Assembly: GCA_030248065.1 (NCBI GenBank)
Contig: JASAMV010008978.1
Coordinates: 124,001 to 188,000, forward strand
Direction: 5' to 3'
Source: Rhynchonema sp. JSB1_4
Taxonomy: Eukaryota > Nematoda > Chromadorea > Monhysterida > Xyalidae
Length of the DNA: 64,000 nt
Shown here: piece by piece, positions 12,469-24,869 of the stretch
Numbering within the stretch: position 1 is the stretch's first letter
Layout: each line of letters begins with the position of its first letter
Notes under the pieces: model-generated
Database searches by the model: none
Told to the model about the DNA's origin: nothing
Seen by the model: only the letters and a program-made list of their open reading frames with translations
Program-made: the position numbers and the translations under genes

Positions 12469-15400
12469 CTAGTACTCGGCATCCTCGAACGCGTACGTGA
12501 ACCTGCCGCCCGTGTAGCGCACCGAGAAGTCGCTAACGATATCGATCACAGCACGGTTGCCGGATGAGCGTATGGCACAATAAAAGTCATCATCGAATAC
12601 GTTGGCTGCAAAGGCAATATGTCTCGTATATGGGTACATAAGCCTAAGCCTAGGATAGTGGAGGCTTGGGGAGGGATAAGTCGACATTCTCCCCTGTGCG
12701 CTGTCTATCTCAATCTGCTGAGCTAAAAGAAATTATATTTCTGTCTTCCGGTACCGAATTTTCCGCACAAAATGACTGGTTTCTGAACACATTAGTGGTT
12801 TTCATCACCATAGCTGCATGTACATATATGTGCATAAGCCTGTTGTGAAGTTGTTTTGCATTTTCCGTTATCTAAAAACATTCTTTCACAGAAAAGTCGC
12901 ATTTTCCCACTTTTTCTGAATAGAGCCCCTGGGGCTAAAGACGGAAAACTCCGGTGCTTTTTTAGTCCAACTGTAGGTCGTAACCTGCGTCAAATCCATA
13001 ACCGGTCGACCAAGGCCTGTAATACACCAACGGTTTCGCTAGTATCTGCTCTACTGTAGGTGTGTCGTAGAAAAGCATGAAGTCATAGTCGCGCTCCCAT
13101 GACGAGGTGACGGCGCCGAACTTGATGATCTAAATTTCACGAATTTGAATTTGAATTGTAACTTGTGAACTTGAATTGAATCTGAATTTCTGCACACGAT
13201 CAAATGTTCAAACTGTAGATTATGGACGCATAAACAGCAGATAGACCCGACCAATTTTCCCGAATAGTGAGTTTGTGTTCAGCCGAACCTGCTCTTTGAA
13301 CGAGTTTGAGGTGCAACGATAAGATGCTATAATGCTTAGAAGGAGCAAAGACATACATTTACAGTTCCAACAGTAGCATACATACATATAGCGCTTCCTT
13401 CGTTCTGCAACTGGATCCCAACAATATATTTATTTGTTGTTTGGGATAAACATTGTTTCAAACTCTCAAAACAGACGCATGTCCAAAATAGGCCCACAAA
13501 GGGGCTTAATCGAACTTCTCCGGTTCTTGGCAATAAACACGTTTCGCTACATACAGTATGTGAAGCCAGGTTTCGACATGAGGGACAAGCCACACACTGC
13601 TACATTAATGGGCAAGTCTGTTTGGTAAATGATCGGTCAGTCCACAAAGCGATCTTCCCATGCTCAGTTCTGTATGCCGTTCACATCAGCACAGTGAATT
13701 TTCCGCGACTTTTCCGGCTCGGAAGTTCAGGCCCGACCTTTTCAGGCCCAGTTTTTCAGGCCCGGCCGATTCTGGCCTAGCATGTTTGACCCATTTATAG
13801 GCTTAAGCTTAGGCTCCAGCCGGGCCTGAATTGATCGGGCCTAAACGACCGGGTCTGAACCTGTGTCCCGGGACTGAATCGTAGCACAATAGCAGTGAAT
13901 ATTCATTATTTTGTGACTTGTCCTGTTCACCCGTGACCGTGATTGGACATTATGGGTGATATTTTCAAACTTAAACAGTAAAGCATAAATCCACACAAAA
14001 CCAAAAAAACCCCAAAAAACAAAACCTACCCCCACCCCCCCCCACCCCCCCCAGCAGCTGCGTTTCTTCACCAAGTACATATGTACATACCTTGCCGGGA
14101 GGAGCTTCGATGACGTAGCGAATTCGCATGTTGTTAAGATAGCTGTTCGGATAGTTGCACGTTTGAATGACGCCTGACGATTCGGTGATCGTGTACACGC
14201 CATCTGGAACAAAATTATGTGCGTGAGTTTGTACGTAAATGCCAAAGTGTGCAATACATGCAATCTAGTACTGCATATGTAGTGCATAGTAATCAATACA
14301 ACAATTGCATAGTGCGAAAACCGATTACAATTTTGAAGTCCAAAGCTGACTTGGGGCGTACACAGGATTTAAACAGACCGTGGGCTAAACTAAAAATCTT
14401 TTTTATCCCGTGATTTAGCGTGTTTGGTGGCTATCATTGTAAAGAAAGCGTTCAAAAAGCCACTTTATACTTTGTCTCGTTGCGATACACGTGACATTTT
14501 CTCGCGCGTTGATTGGCTCATGCGCGACCGACCAACAGCCAATCAGCGACTAAAAAAATGTTGCGTGTTGTCGCAAAGAGACAAAGCATCAAGTGGCCTA
14601 ACAGAGCAAAATCGCGCGAAGCGTTCATAACCTCGACACATTTTGTTGTTCTCGCGAGCGCTAAATTTCACTAAAAACGCGCGATTTTCACAATTTTTAA
14701 TAGTATCTTGATGAAAATCTTTTGCGATTTCTGTTTCGGCGGCAAAATCATTCAGCGGGCTACTTAGTATGTAGTTTCTCAAAAAATAGCCGAGGGGTAT
14801 TTCTTGGCAAGGTATGGGCTATGGCAGGGTTGGGCAAAAAAAAGGTTTTTGAAAACATTTGAATTGAAAATTGAAAAAAAAACTTGTTTAAAAAAATTTT
14901 TTTTCCAACCCTGGGCTATGGGCCATCTAGCACATGATGGACGTGTACGCCCCTGTGTAACGAATATATTGTCACGTAATCATTGACTAACTTGTGCAGT
15001 GGCTGTACACGATAGATGTCTCCGGCGGGACCACAGGGCAACCTGAAACAGATCATGCTTCCGTCACAATATTCACGCACTTGCAATATCTGATTTCGAT
15101 CACAGTTTATTATGTTTATGTTTATTTATACTCACCAGGTACGCAGGTTTCATTGAGGCTGCTCCACGCATGACCGCCATTGACCGGATCTCTTTCGCAT
15201 GTGAGCATCTTTGCTCTGTCGGTGTCATCGGACCAAATGAACCTGTCGTCTCGTCAAATGACGTCAAATGACCGAGTCAAATCTTTTCATCATAACCACA
15301 TGTACTATTTCTCGCGCTCATTTGGCGCTCATGTATTATTTCTTGATTTGACGAAAAAATTACGAACTGATTTGACGACAAGACTATCAGCCAATGTCTG

Positions 15401-16637
15401 AGCCTGTAGTCAACATCTGCATGTCCGCCCTTTGGATCGCGTCCTCAATTCCGCTACACGCAAAAAGAGCGCGCCGCATTTGCACCCGTACTGCCACACG
15501 AGCCCCCGGTGATGAAAAACGATGTGGCCAGCGAAGGCCAAAAAAGAAGGAAAAGCATTTTTTGCAAAAGGGTGCAGAAGGGCTGTTTTGATCGGGCAAT
15601 TCGAATCCGGTCTGGCGTCCATTTGTTCACGTAACCCCTTTAAGGTAAGGGTCTGTACATTATACTTGGGATCGAAGCACGGGCTTCGCTCAAAATTAGT
15701 ATGCGGGTAATTGTTCAGGCGCTGAATCACAATTTCAAAGCAGTTCTGCATATCCCCATTAACGAGGCCGCTATCACAACTTTAATAGTCGGAAATGACG
15801 CTGGTAACCTCGTTATAGGTGATATGCACAGACTAACAGCAAAACTGATTCAGTCCTAGACAAATAACCACCGGATACCAAATTTGATCCAAAATCAGTG
15901 TGCTTCGAACCCAAATGGCGCGCAACCTCTTTGAGGTTACGTGACCAAATGGATCCTGGATTTGGATTCCCCGACCCAACTTAACCCCCGAACCCAAATA
16001 TTGTCCAGCCCATTTTACATTGCTCCCTCTGATATAGGCCTTTTATCGGTTAACCCTTTTATCACCGGTTCTTGTAGCGCAGCTCTGTTTGTACCTACCC
16101 GCTCTTGCAATTGACCTTGGCCGTTCCCTTCACACGCACGTGTGCCTTTGTGTACCTGCCCAGGTCCCGAACGTTGGGAGCGCGCACGTCTTCCGGCAGT
16201 GGAAGTTCGCACACTGCAAATTCACATCACTTTACGGAAATCTGGTTATTTTGGCAAATTAATTTTTATTTTTTGGGGTTTTAACTGCCGACATGTTTCA
16301 CAAATAATGTACTGTAGGTGCTAGTAATCGCTTGGCTGCTCATGCATACGAGCTCGTAGCCACAGCGAACGGATGAGTTGAGTTGACAACAATGGCAGTG
16401 AAAAAGTTTAAAATCTGATCCGGAAGGATTCGACTGATGCGCCACCACCAACTCAGCTGTGGTTCAATATTAACTTGAACTTCACTCTGATGACAAAACT
16501 CGTTAAAACCAGCATGAGAAGAAATAGCACCGGTTGCCAAACATACATCCTTTGGCCAGGCCGTGACCGTTGTCCGGCTGAGCCGAAGCGCACGACCACA
16601 GCGTCAACAGTGCAATTGTTGCGACCAATCCGTGCAT
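12469..16637 (-). CDS. secreted Sushi(CCP)-CUB domain protein, copy B
   Basis: Seven exons mirror gene A: 16547-16637, 16099-16213, 15136-15242, 14992-15042, 14091-14203, 12985-13129, 12469-12605 (759 nt, 252 aa, stop at 12469-12471). Exons 2, 3, 5 and 6 have exactly the same length as in gene A (115, 107, 113 and 145 nt), and all phases agree. The signal peptide (LVATIALLTLWSCASA) is followed by QPDNGHGLAK, identical to gene A, then the CCP module and the CUB-like domain. Gene B has a Ser where gene A has a second Cys near the C-terminus (CAIRSSGN against CAKRSCGN), so one CUB disulfide may be lost. No frameshift or stop breaks the copy, so it looks functional. The ligand is unknown. Confidence 0.82.
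13690..13895. repeat. GGGCCTGAA-rich repeat, family M6 (copy 1)
   Basis: It opens with GCGACTTTTCCGG and closes with CCCGGGACTGAATCG. Between them it repeats CAGGCCCGG and its complement CCGGGCCTGAA. It lies between exons 5 and 6 of gene B. Relatives lie at 18005-18155 (opposite orientation) and 52967-53070. Confidence 0.7.
14459..14599. repeat. short inverted-repeat element, about 140 bp
   Basis: The left arm GCCACTTTATACTTTGTCTC pairs with a right arm that reads inward GCCACTTGATGCTTTGTCTC. Pairing continues through GTTGCGA and a GATTGGCT / AGCCAATC pair. It lies in intron 4 of gene B and is absent from gene A. Confidence 0.65.
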
Positions 16638-19261
16638 TCTGAATCGAATTTTGTGGTTGGTTGAGTTATCAACCGTTCGGCTCGTACGATGTTTCTTCGA
16701 CGAATCGCTGATTTTTGTTGAGCTAAAGGATTTCTCTATTGAACCGAGATGAGCGGGAGGGATTACACATGACTGCGTGCGGTGATCTCAACGAATGTGA
16801 GCGAATGACGCCGAGTTCACAATGCATGCACGTTTGCGCGTCAACCTGGCTATGGGAACTTCAACACTACGTGCTGACGCGCAAACGCGCATTGTGAAGG
16901 ATGCGTGACCCGTTGACCCAAAAGGGAAGGTTTACTAACACCCATACTAGTTTAGGTATACGGTTTTGACTTACTAACTACTTTTAGAGTCAGAGTCGAG
17001 CTCATGTTTACGCTTATGAATCATCAGTTTGCTGTTTGGCACTGGTGAGCAAGTATGCAGCTGGTGTGCCTACCCTGCCAGCCGCGTGATGGTCAGGTGA
17101 CCATTCGGTAAAGGTTTGGATCGTGATGATGATGGTGGTGGTGTTGTGCAACTGAACGTAACTGGTACTAACGGCCTGTTAGTATAGTACCCGTTGATGA
17201 GGGTCTACCGTAATCTGAATCAAACTGAAAGCTGCTAGCGAAGAGCCATAGCATGACCAAATGCTCGGAAATGAATAATCTACAAACTGACGGTTTTGAT
17301 GAAAATTAATCGGTCTTTATACGGTCGAAAATCCGACAGCTGAAAATCTGGTTGGTTCAGCTGATACGACCCAGTAAGCATCAGATTGTATCCGTTGCTG
17401 CCCATTTAACCCTGATGGAGATCGAACCACCAAGAGTCGACCCGCTGTGTGCACGACAGGTCGTATTTTGAAATGTTCCGCAAATTTTTGATCGATCAGA
17501 AATTAGAACTGGGCGAGAACTTCAACATGGGCGGGCGCCGTCTCGCGCTTCAGCACCTTTATCCCAAATCAGTTTTGAACTCAATTGTTTCGAGAATATC
17601 GATGCATAGATTTCCTCTTATATGCATAGCTCATGTGAATATCAATCGCATTGCGGATTCAGTGGACGTGGTCAGCCAAACCGGATTTTTGTTTTGATCA
17701 AGTTTAATCCACAAACTGTATTTCATCATGTGCGTTTACATAATGTACATAATTGATCATTATTTTCTTTTGAGTTCATCCGGTTTGTGCCCCCAGATAT
17801 CGAGGGATAATTAGCCGAGCTCGAAAACGTTTTGAACATGCAACCTCACCACACAATCCACATATTTGTGCATTTACTGGATGTCTAAAAAATACTGTCC
17901 CACTCGCAATTCTGCTAATCATAACGCATGTTTTTAAACGATGGAATTTCATTCATTCGCTCTGCAATCGGATCAGCTGGCGATTCTGCGCATGTTACGT
18001 TATTGTGCGACAGCTCAGTCCCGGTCCACAGGTTCAGGCCCGGCCATTCAGGCCCGACCGATTCATGCTGGGCCTGAATCGACCGGGCCTGAAGAACTGG
18101 GCCTGAAAAGGTCGGGGTCCTGAACTTCCGGGCCTGAAAAGTTGCGGAATAATGTTACGTATGTAGATGCACGAAACACATTGAGACAGCTTTTGACGTT
18201 TCAAGGCGGTTTTCTAAGATTTGGTCGCACCCTTTTAACATGTGAGGCAAAACAGGCGAGGAACAGGTTGAGGCAAAACAGGGAGGAACAGGGGGGAAAA
18301 ATAAAAAAAAAACACGTTTTTTTTCAAAAAACCCAAAAAAAAAAAAAAACGATGACCAAAATATGCCCCCAAAAATTGGAAAACGCTCATGTTGGCGAAG
18401 AAAACGTGGTTAAATGAAGTCATTCTATGTGTTCTGAGGCAAAATAAACAGGTTTCAACCCTTTCCAGCGAGTTGCTAAGATCCCATTATCAGACCCGCA
18501 CGACCAACACGTACGGTCATTGAAAGTCAAACTCCGTTAGCGACGTATCTCGACAAAGTAAAAATTGGTCGAAAATTTTTTGAAAAAATGGGACAAAAAA
18601 TTGATTTTCTTTGATAATCAGGGTACTTTCCCTGAAAAATCAGGGAAAATCAGGATTTAAAAAAAAATCGAAAAACGTCCCAGGCGGTTTTTAAAAAAAA
18701 AGTAAAAAAAAACCCCAAACGCAGAAAACCAAACAAACAAAACCAATAACAGATGCAGAATGGCCGTTTGACTTTGTTGTACCATCAACGGATCGAAAAT
18801 GGATTTTGTTGGACCATTGCTAGCATTCGCTTATGACCTGAACAGTAGCGAGCAAGGCGGTATTTCTGACACACCCTGTACGGTCATGCACAAAACGAGC
18901 AAAATGTCATACCAAGAACGGATGTCAGAAACGTGCATATACGCGCTTGCATCTCAACCCGGTTTGTTCCAAACCAATCAATGAGTAAGCTTTCATCATG
19001 GGGTATGCGGGAAATCCGCCGGGGGTATGGAAATTTTAGGTGCTTGCGCGGGCAAGACGAAATTAGGTGATCAGTCATGATGGGACATTTGGGGCTTTAT
19101 TCGGGGGAACGAGGGGTGAAACACTGTAAAAGTGGAAGTAATACCATGTAAAATTATCGTCAAAGCCATTGCTTTTCACTTTCATTCTTGCTTCTTTCTT
19201 CGCGACATCCATCGATCTTCAGCCAGCAATCACTCTTCACACCAGCTCGAGATCAGTCGTC
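16638..19261. other. spacer between gene B and the Cys-rich peptide gene
   Basis: Up to about 17.9 kb it matches the upstream flank of gene A. It contains an inverted repeat with GCGCAAACG arms at about 16808-16900, repeat family M6 (18005-18155), A-rich low-complexity DNA at 18290-18740, and at about 19000-19045 a short degenerate piece of the GGTATGGGAAAT family described at 57361-57785. No exon is supported. Confidence 0.55.
18005..18155. repeat. GGGCCTGAA-rich repeat, family M6 (copy 2)
   Basis: Opposite orientation to the copy at 13690. It begins TGCGACAGCTCAGTCCCGG and ends CGGGCCTGAAAAGTTGCG, with several internal CGGGCCTGAA and CAGGCCCG words. Confidence 0.7.
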
Positions 19262-19702
19262 ATGCATCCAGCTACCGTAACCCTGGCGATGTTGCTGTGC
19301 TTGGCGCTCTTTGGCGGTCAGGTCGATTCGATGCCGCCTGAGTCGCAGGTTGGCGACAAAATTTTGAAAATGAGGAACTAATTAACTTTTTTTATTTGCA
19401 CAATAAACATTTCTCCGAATATTCGCGCAGGATCGTAAGAAGCGTCAGGTCGAGGACGAGTTGGTGAGTTAACACGTTACGTTTGTTGTGACACTTGTCA
19501 TCAACGGAGCAACGCTCATTTTGCGTTCCACTTTGAATTATCAGGATTATTTAAATTAAATTACAATTAAATTACTATTTCCTTGACGCAGGATGATCGC
19601 TACAAGCGCGAACCATGCGGGACAGATGCCTGCTGGTCCCCGAGAAAGTGCATGTGTGAAAAAGGAAAGTGCGAGTGCATTTATGACGATGTTGGTCGTT
19701 AG
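19262..19702 (+). CDS. small secreted cysteine-rich prepropeptide, probably amidated
   Basis: Three exons, all in phase 0: 19262-19348, 19431-19463, 19592-19702 (76 aa). Residues 1-23 are a signal peptide (core VTLAMLLCLALFGG). A charged propeptide follows with basic cleavage sites RKKR (31-34) and KR (45-46). Cleavage after the second would leave about 30 residues with six cysteines spaced C-x4-C-x5-C-x-C-x5-C-x-C. The precursor ends in Gly-Arg-stop, the classic signal for carboxypeptidase trimming and C-terminal amidation. This signal / propeptide / Lys-Arg / Cys-rich layout is shared by peptide hormones, antimicrobial peptides and venom-type peptides, and the sequence does not tell which. 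I do not recognise a named family. The exon structure is strongly supported by three in-phase junctions. Confidence 0.75.
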
Positions 19703-20582
19703 AAAATGTCAGTTAAGGAACCAAAGGAACATTTTTTGTGATATCTGATATTGTGATACACGTTTACGTACAGTACACACTTCCGTTTTTCTAAAATCTA
19801 GCTGCGTGTTGTTTGGTTATTTTTCTAAAACCATGTGAATGGCTATGATTGTTGATGCCGATCATGTTTTCGAACTTCGTTTTGAATATGTGCTTTTGTA
19901 TAAAACGTTTTTTGATAACAAGGTGCTTGCAATAAGATGGGGTTTTTTAAGTTGAAACGGAGTAGCTGGAACAGTTTGCCAACGTAAGACTCATTCCGAT
20001 AATTTTACTGCCGAACAGCGTTCTTTTTTTAATCATCATGGCAGGCAGCATGGCGAAAAGCAACGAGAGTCGAGAAATCCAGGCGTTATACATACACAAT
20101 ACAGCTGCATTTTTCAGCGCAAGCAGCAGCCGCCCCCCCGGCTGTACATGTCGAGAATTTTTAGATGTTTCTACAGTGCACACAAACATTTCTTCTGGTT
20201 TACCATTAGTTCACCAACTTCCTTCAACCCTCCAATAAATGCCACATCCGTCGAACCTGGTGATTAACAAAAAAAACAAAAAAAACAAAATATGCGTACC
20301 GCTTACCAGCCTCAAACTTGAGTCACATGACTTGCAATATCGTCAAAAGTATCTTTTAGCTTGTTTCACCAGCCATACAGCAGCTTCAGCCGAAGCCCAG
20401 CCGAACACAAGCGGCCTGACAATATAAAATATCACAGGCGCTCAAAACTGGCACGCTGATGTTATATTTTTGTCAAAGATTTTTATCCCCTCATTTTGCA
20501 CTGTGAAGACCCGATAAACCGATAATTCACTTTCAAAGTAAAAAAGCGTGTTCTTGATGTCAACATGTTTGCTGATCGCAAA
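19703..20582. other. 3' flank of the peptide gene and spacer
   Basis: AT-rich sequence with a possible poly(A) signal AATAAA at about 20234. No gene or repeat is recognised. Confidence 0.4.
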
Positions 20583-21082
20583 ATGACTTTCAGGCTCGTT
20601 TTGTTGCTGTTGTTGGTCGACGGACCGACTGTAATCGAAACGGTGTCCTTTCAAAGGTTTGGCAGATTTTCAATCCTGAAAAAATTTTTGGCTTTCCGCA
20701 CTTAAACCGAACATCCAGACACCAATTTAATTCAGAAAACCGCGAACTGCTTCAAACCTTCAACTTCAGAGACTGCGACGAGTTATTGGCCTATGCGCGC
20801 ACTGGTCACGCGTACGCGTGGAGCGACTCGGAAATGTTCCTGAATTTCATGTTGAACTCGGTCGAAGAGCAGAAGAAAAAGTGGCACGAGGATTTCAATA
20901 ACGCGTATCGAGTTTGGATGCGCGCACGAAACGTTCGAGAGCGCGTTGAACCAGCAAATCGAATGGAATTCTTGAATGAAATACGATTTGGACCGGATGG
21001 ACTTGATGAACAGTGGAAGGTGGAGGGATACATGAACACTGCGAAAAGGCTCGGGGAGCGACTTATTGTTTGTCGACTTTAG
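20583..21082 (+). CDS. hypothetical small secreted protein (two-exon model)
   Basis: Exon 1 20583-20656 and exon 2 20770-21082 join in phase through GTTTGG...TTCAG and give 128 aa. The N-terminus has a leucine-run signal peptide (FRLVLLLLLVDG). The rest is charged and helical in composition with many Arg, Glu and Trp. An in-frame ATG at 20565 is an alternative start. I do not recognise a family. Further weak open stretches at 21.13-21.24 and 21.31-21.60 kb could be extra exons or decayed pieces, but no splice chain keeps them in frame. This could be a gene, a fragment or chance. Confidence 0.35.
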
Positions 21083-23689
21083 AGTCGGTGTTGAGCGCGT
21101 TTACAGATGTACAAAAAAGATATATGATTGGTGAACACGGCAGACGGTCCCAGTGCTTTTTGGGCATACCTACTGCACAAAACCAGAAGGACGTTTTGCT
21201 TTCGTCCTGTGATCGCTCCCATAAGTCAAGGTAATATCAAAAAATTATTGATCGCAAACGTTATTATTGTTATTGTTGCAATTATTGTTGTCATGTGGTC
21301 TAACGTATGTAGGGAACCTCGCATTTGGCGAAGTCAGTGTTGAGCAGCCAAAGACACATCTTATGGGAGGACTGTCGCATTTTCTGGATTGGATGGTATA
21401 TGGGAAAGGAGGCTTGATTGCGGGACATCCTCGGTGACATTGAATATCGCTTCAGGTACTCACTCGATGTAAAGTTCAGTTGGACCGAATGCGGAAGACG
21501 ATTTTGGGACTGGATCTGGCTGGATTACACCCGAACTGGAAAGAACCGCGGCATAGAGCACGTCATAATAAAAGGCCGCCAAGCATGTGATAGTGCGAGC
21601 TCACCAACGGTCGAAAATTTAAAACAAAATTTAAAAATTTTTTTTTTAAAAGTTCGATAAATATTTTTTAATCCTACGTATAAACACCTGTATAACGTGA
21701 AAATGTTGCTTGGATATATTTGTTTTAAAATGCATTTCGTCCACACTCCGTAAACTTTGTTGAATTATGTTATAGTTTGTACTCATTGTTTGGCATCACT
21801 GAGTCACATGTGCACTTCATGCGTATGGGAAAAGAAAATATGACATAGGCACGCTGTTGGGCTTTTACAACACTTGTCAAATTTGCTCCGTCCAAGGGAA
21901 ACCTTATCATTTTTTCACAGTGAAAAAGTGGCTGGGACAAAATACAATCAATATGCAGCGTAGAGAGCCGCTGAGTTGCAAACAGTCTGGTATGTGACCA
22001 TTTTTTTGGTAAAAAAAACACGTGCCAATGAGCCCGGATGACAACACATACCGTTGTGGGTATATACGAATGACATGATTTTTGCTCTATGATCGATGAT
22101 AACAACTGATAACAGAGTGCGGTTACACTCACTGTGAGTGCATTTTTTGGTCCGTCGGGCAATCTGAAAGAGATCCGAGCGTGATAGTTTACGTGCACGT
22201 GTACCTGTGCACTCAAACTGCACTTGACACAGTGCTTAAAACCGTTGGACAAGCCGTCTTTTGTCAAATCACAGTCACGTATTATTGACACTGCTAGATA
22301 TTGAATACCACGTGCACTCTGCCGTCTTTGCTCTTCGGCATGACTTTGCATGACTGAGCCCCCCCCCCCCCGGAATAGAGCCCCCCGTAATACAGCCCCC
22401 AAAAAGGGGTCAGTGAATTAATAGAGCCCCCCGAAGTAGCATCCCCTATACAGTACAGTAGTGTATTAAGGCTTGATAGTTGTGCACAGGTACAATTTAT
22501 GCACGTTTGTTGTTCGTTCGTTCAGAGCACATAATACGCCTCTTATTGACGAATAGATACGAATAAATGCGATCACAAGCGCAAAAACATCCTTTCAAAC
22601 CCCTTTTTCGGGGTTTTTGGGGGTATTCCTGGGAACAATTTTTCAGATTCGGGTCAGTGAATTAATAGAGCCCCCGGAATAAAGCCCCCAAAATGGGTCA
22701 GTGAATTAATAATCCCTTGTATTTATTTAGGTTTTTACGGTATGCGCCCCTGAGGAAACTTCGCTCTGCCGATGCCCCGAGCCCGACCGAAGTGCACAAA
22801 CCCTCGCGGTTTCGGGTTACGGTAAAATTTCGTTTCAATCTCTTTCATTTGTTTTCAATTTCAAATTTTTTATTTCGCCGAATAGCCTGACTGAATACCG
22901 TAAAAACCTAAATAGAAGGGGGGGGGCTCTATTAACTCACTGACCCCATTTTGGGGGGGCTCTATTACGGGGGGGCTCTATTCCGGGGGGGCCTCTATTA
23001 ATTCACTGACCCGAACCTGAAAAATTGTTCCCAGAAATACCCCCCAAAAACCCCTAAAAAGAGGTTTGAAAGGATGTTTCTTTCGCTTGTAATCGCATTT
23101 ATTCGTGTCTATTCGTCAATAGGAGGCGTATTATGTGCTCTGAACGAACAACAAACGTGCATAAATGTACCTGTACACCACTATCAAGCCTTAATACACT
23201 ACAGTATAGGGGATGTTACTTACCGGGGGGGGGGGCTCTATTCCGGGGGGGCCTCTATTAAATCACTGACCCCTGTTTGGGGGGGCTGTATTACGGGGGG
23301 GCTCTATTCCGGGGGGGGGGCTGTATTTAGGTTTTTACGGTATACCGTGAAAACCTAAATAGAAGGGGGCTCTATTAATTCACTGACCCCATTTGGGGGT
23401 TTTCCGTTTCGTTGTTTTTTGTTTTTTTCCGGGGTTTTCGACGGCCACCTCCACTTCTTGTTTCATCAATTTGACTCGTGCCGTGCTAATGACGGCCGCA
23501 TCAAATAAAGCTCAAATCCAATCGTGCCTTGTTGATTAACAGACGTATAAATCAATAACAAAATAAACCTCCACACCGACATTTGACACGACACGAGCGA
23601 GCGAGCCGATTCAGCCAGCAACCTCAAAAACATTGCAATTGCAACGACGGCATTAGCAACAAAACAAACGAAGTCCCACACAAGCCAGA
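21083..23689. other. intergenic repeat-bearing region
   Basis: No supported exon. The 210-codon minus-strand open frame at 21770-22402 runs into the G/C-run repeat and shows no family features. The second half is the foldback array described separately. Confidence 0.5.
22355..23400. repeat. foldback array: G-run elements ending in ACCGTAAAAACCTAAATA
   Basis: Bases 22430-22700 are mirrored by 22985-23225; for example CAGAGCACATAATACGCCTC at about 22525 is the complement of the block at about 23126. Each unit ends in ACCGTAAAAACCTAAATA, seen at 22904 and inverted at 22728, 23326 and 23343. Subterminal words such as GGGGGGCTCTATT and AATTCACTGACCC are repeated up to five times. Two units abut head to head at 23343. 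The unit at 22904-23343 appears complete, while its neighbours are truncated. Confidence 0.8.
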
Positions 23690-23797
23690 ATGAGTGCAAC
23701 TACTTTCTACATGAATGGAGTCAGCAACAGCGACCAACAGCTGGATAGCAACGGCAATCATGAAAACGTGCCTGTCAAACGCGTGCGCTCTAACGTG
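23690..23797 (+). CDS. candidate alternative first exon of PAPS synthase
   Basis: ATG at 23690 opens 36 codons ending at GTG before a GTTGGT donor, leaving phase 0, which matches the acceptor of the conserved exon at 27704. The encoded tail contains PVKRVRSN, a basic cluster like the nuclear-localisation-type basic motif near the start of vertebrate PAPS synthases. It competes with the first exon at 27226-27342, also phase 0 and also with a basic KRPR cluster. It could instead be the first exon of an unseen gene or a chance open frame. Confidence 0.4.
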
Positions 23798-24018
23798 GTT
23801 GGTAGAAATTATTTTTGGTGCGCTTGATTTTTTTAAACATGGGGCTCTCACCTCCGCCCGCATCCGTTATGTTTTCTCTGGCAGTTTGTTTGAACTTTTC
23901 AAAATGTGGAAATTTGTGTTTCCGATTTCCACCCGCCCGCCCAGTCCAAATTTTTTGGGTGTAGGTGCAAATACAACTTTTAGGCGCCGCTTTGGAACTG
24001 TGGCACCGGCACCGGCAA

Positions 24019-24838
24019 CAGTGTAGTGGCAGGCCCATGTGTGAGAGGCATAGTAGTGGCTGGGGGGGGGGTTGGGGGGGGGGGTTACCCCCCCTCTCAG
24101 CACTACCTACCACAAAACCCGAGGGGGGGGGTTGGGGGGGGGGTGAGTACTTACCTCTCACAACTCCAAATCATACCTCTCACAAGCAATTTTATACCTT
24201 TTTAAGGCAAAAATCGGTGTTTTTCGACCTTGATTTTTCCCAAAAAATCGCGCGCTGCAAACCCACCCATAATACCTATTTTTAGGCGATTTTCGGCGAA
24301 AAATTTTGAAAAAGTACTATTTTTACCTTAATCCCCCCCCACCCCACCCCCCCCCACCCCCCCACCCCCCCCCACCTTTTGGCCAAAATTGTATCAGCAA
24401 AAACGGTGTTTTTTCGCCTTTTTGGGTGACCAAAATCATACCTCTCACGCTTCCGGCTCCCAACCCCGCATCTACTCTCCCCCCCCACAGGCCCCCCCCC
24501 TCCACGTGGGAAGAGGTAACTCACAGGGAATGATTCCGGTCGCATAGTCTCGATATCACACACCCAGAAACACAAAACTTTTTCTATATATATTTAACAA
24601 TAGAAATGATACAAATATAACACTTTCCATTTCCCAAACAAACCCCCTATAAATAGTTATTAGGGTTTGCGCCCCCCCCCCGCGATTTTTTGGGAAAATA
24701 AGGTCGAAAAACACCGATTTTTGCCTTAAAAAGGTATAAAATTGCTTGTGAGAGGTATGATTTGGAGTTGTGAGAGGTAAGTACTCAACCCCCCCCAACC
24801 CCCCTCGGGTTTTGTGGTAAGTAAGTACTGAGAGGGGG

Positions 24839-24869
<31 letters not shown>

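Larger units (their letters stand above)
11758..17890. repeat. segmental duplication, copy 2 (carries Sushi-CUB gene B)
   Basis: Collinear with bases 1-5230 and in the same orientation. All seven exons, most splice junctions and both outer flanks are recognisable in both copies. Introns 5 and 6 of the gene are enlarged here by private repeats. Boundaries are approximate. Confidence 0.75.

Noticed and set aside
13841..14296. 151-codon minus-strand open frame
   Set aside because: It reads through exon 5 of gene B in another frame, then into intron and repeat M6. The conserved CUB frame is the real one.
21131..21600. Possible decayed peptidase-like exons downstream of the orphan protein
   Set aside because: An initial resemblance to the VN...FG region of M13 peptidases did not hold: no HExxH motif, and an in-frame stop blocks the exon before its acceptor.
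21770..22402. 210-codon minus-strand open frame, the longest in the window
   Set aside because: No domain, no splice logic; its start lies in the G/C-run repeat and composition is that of non-coding DNA.
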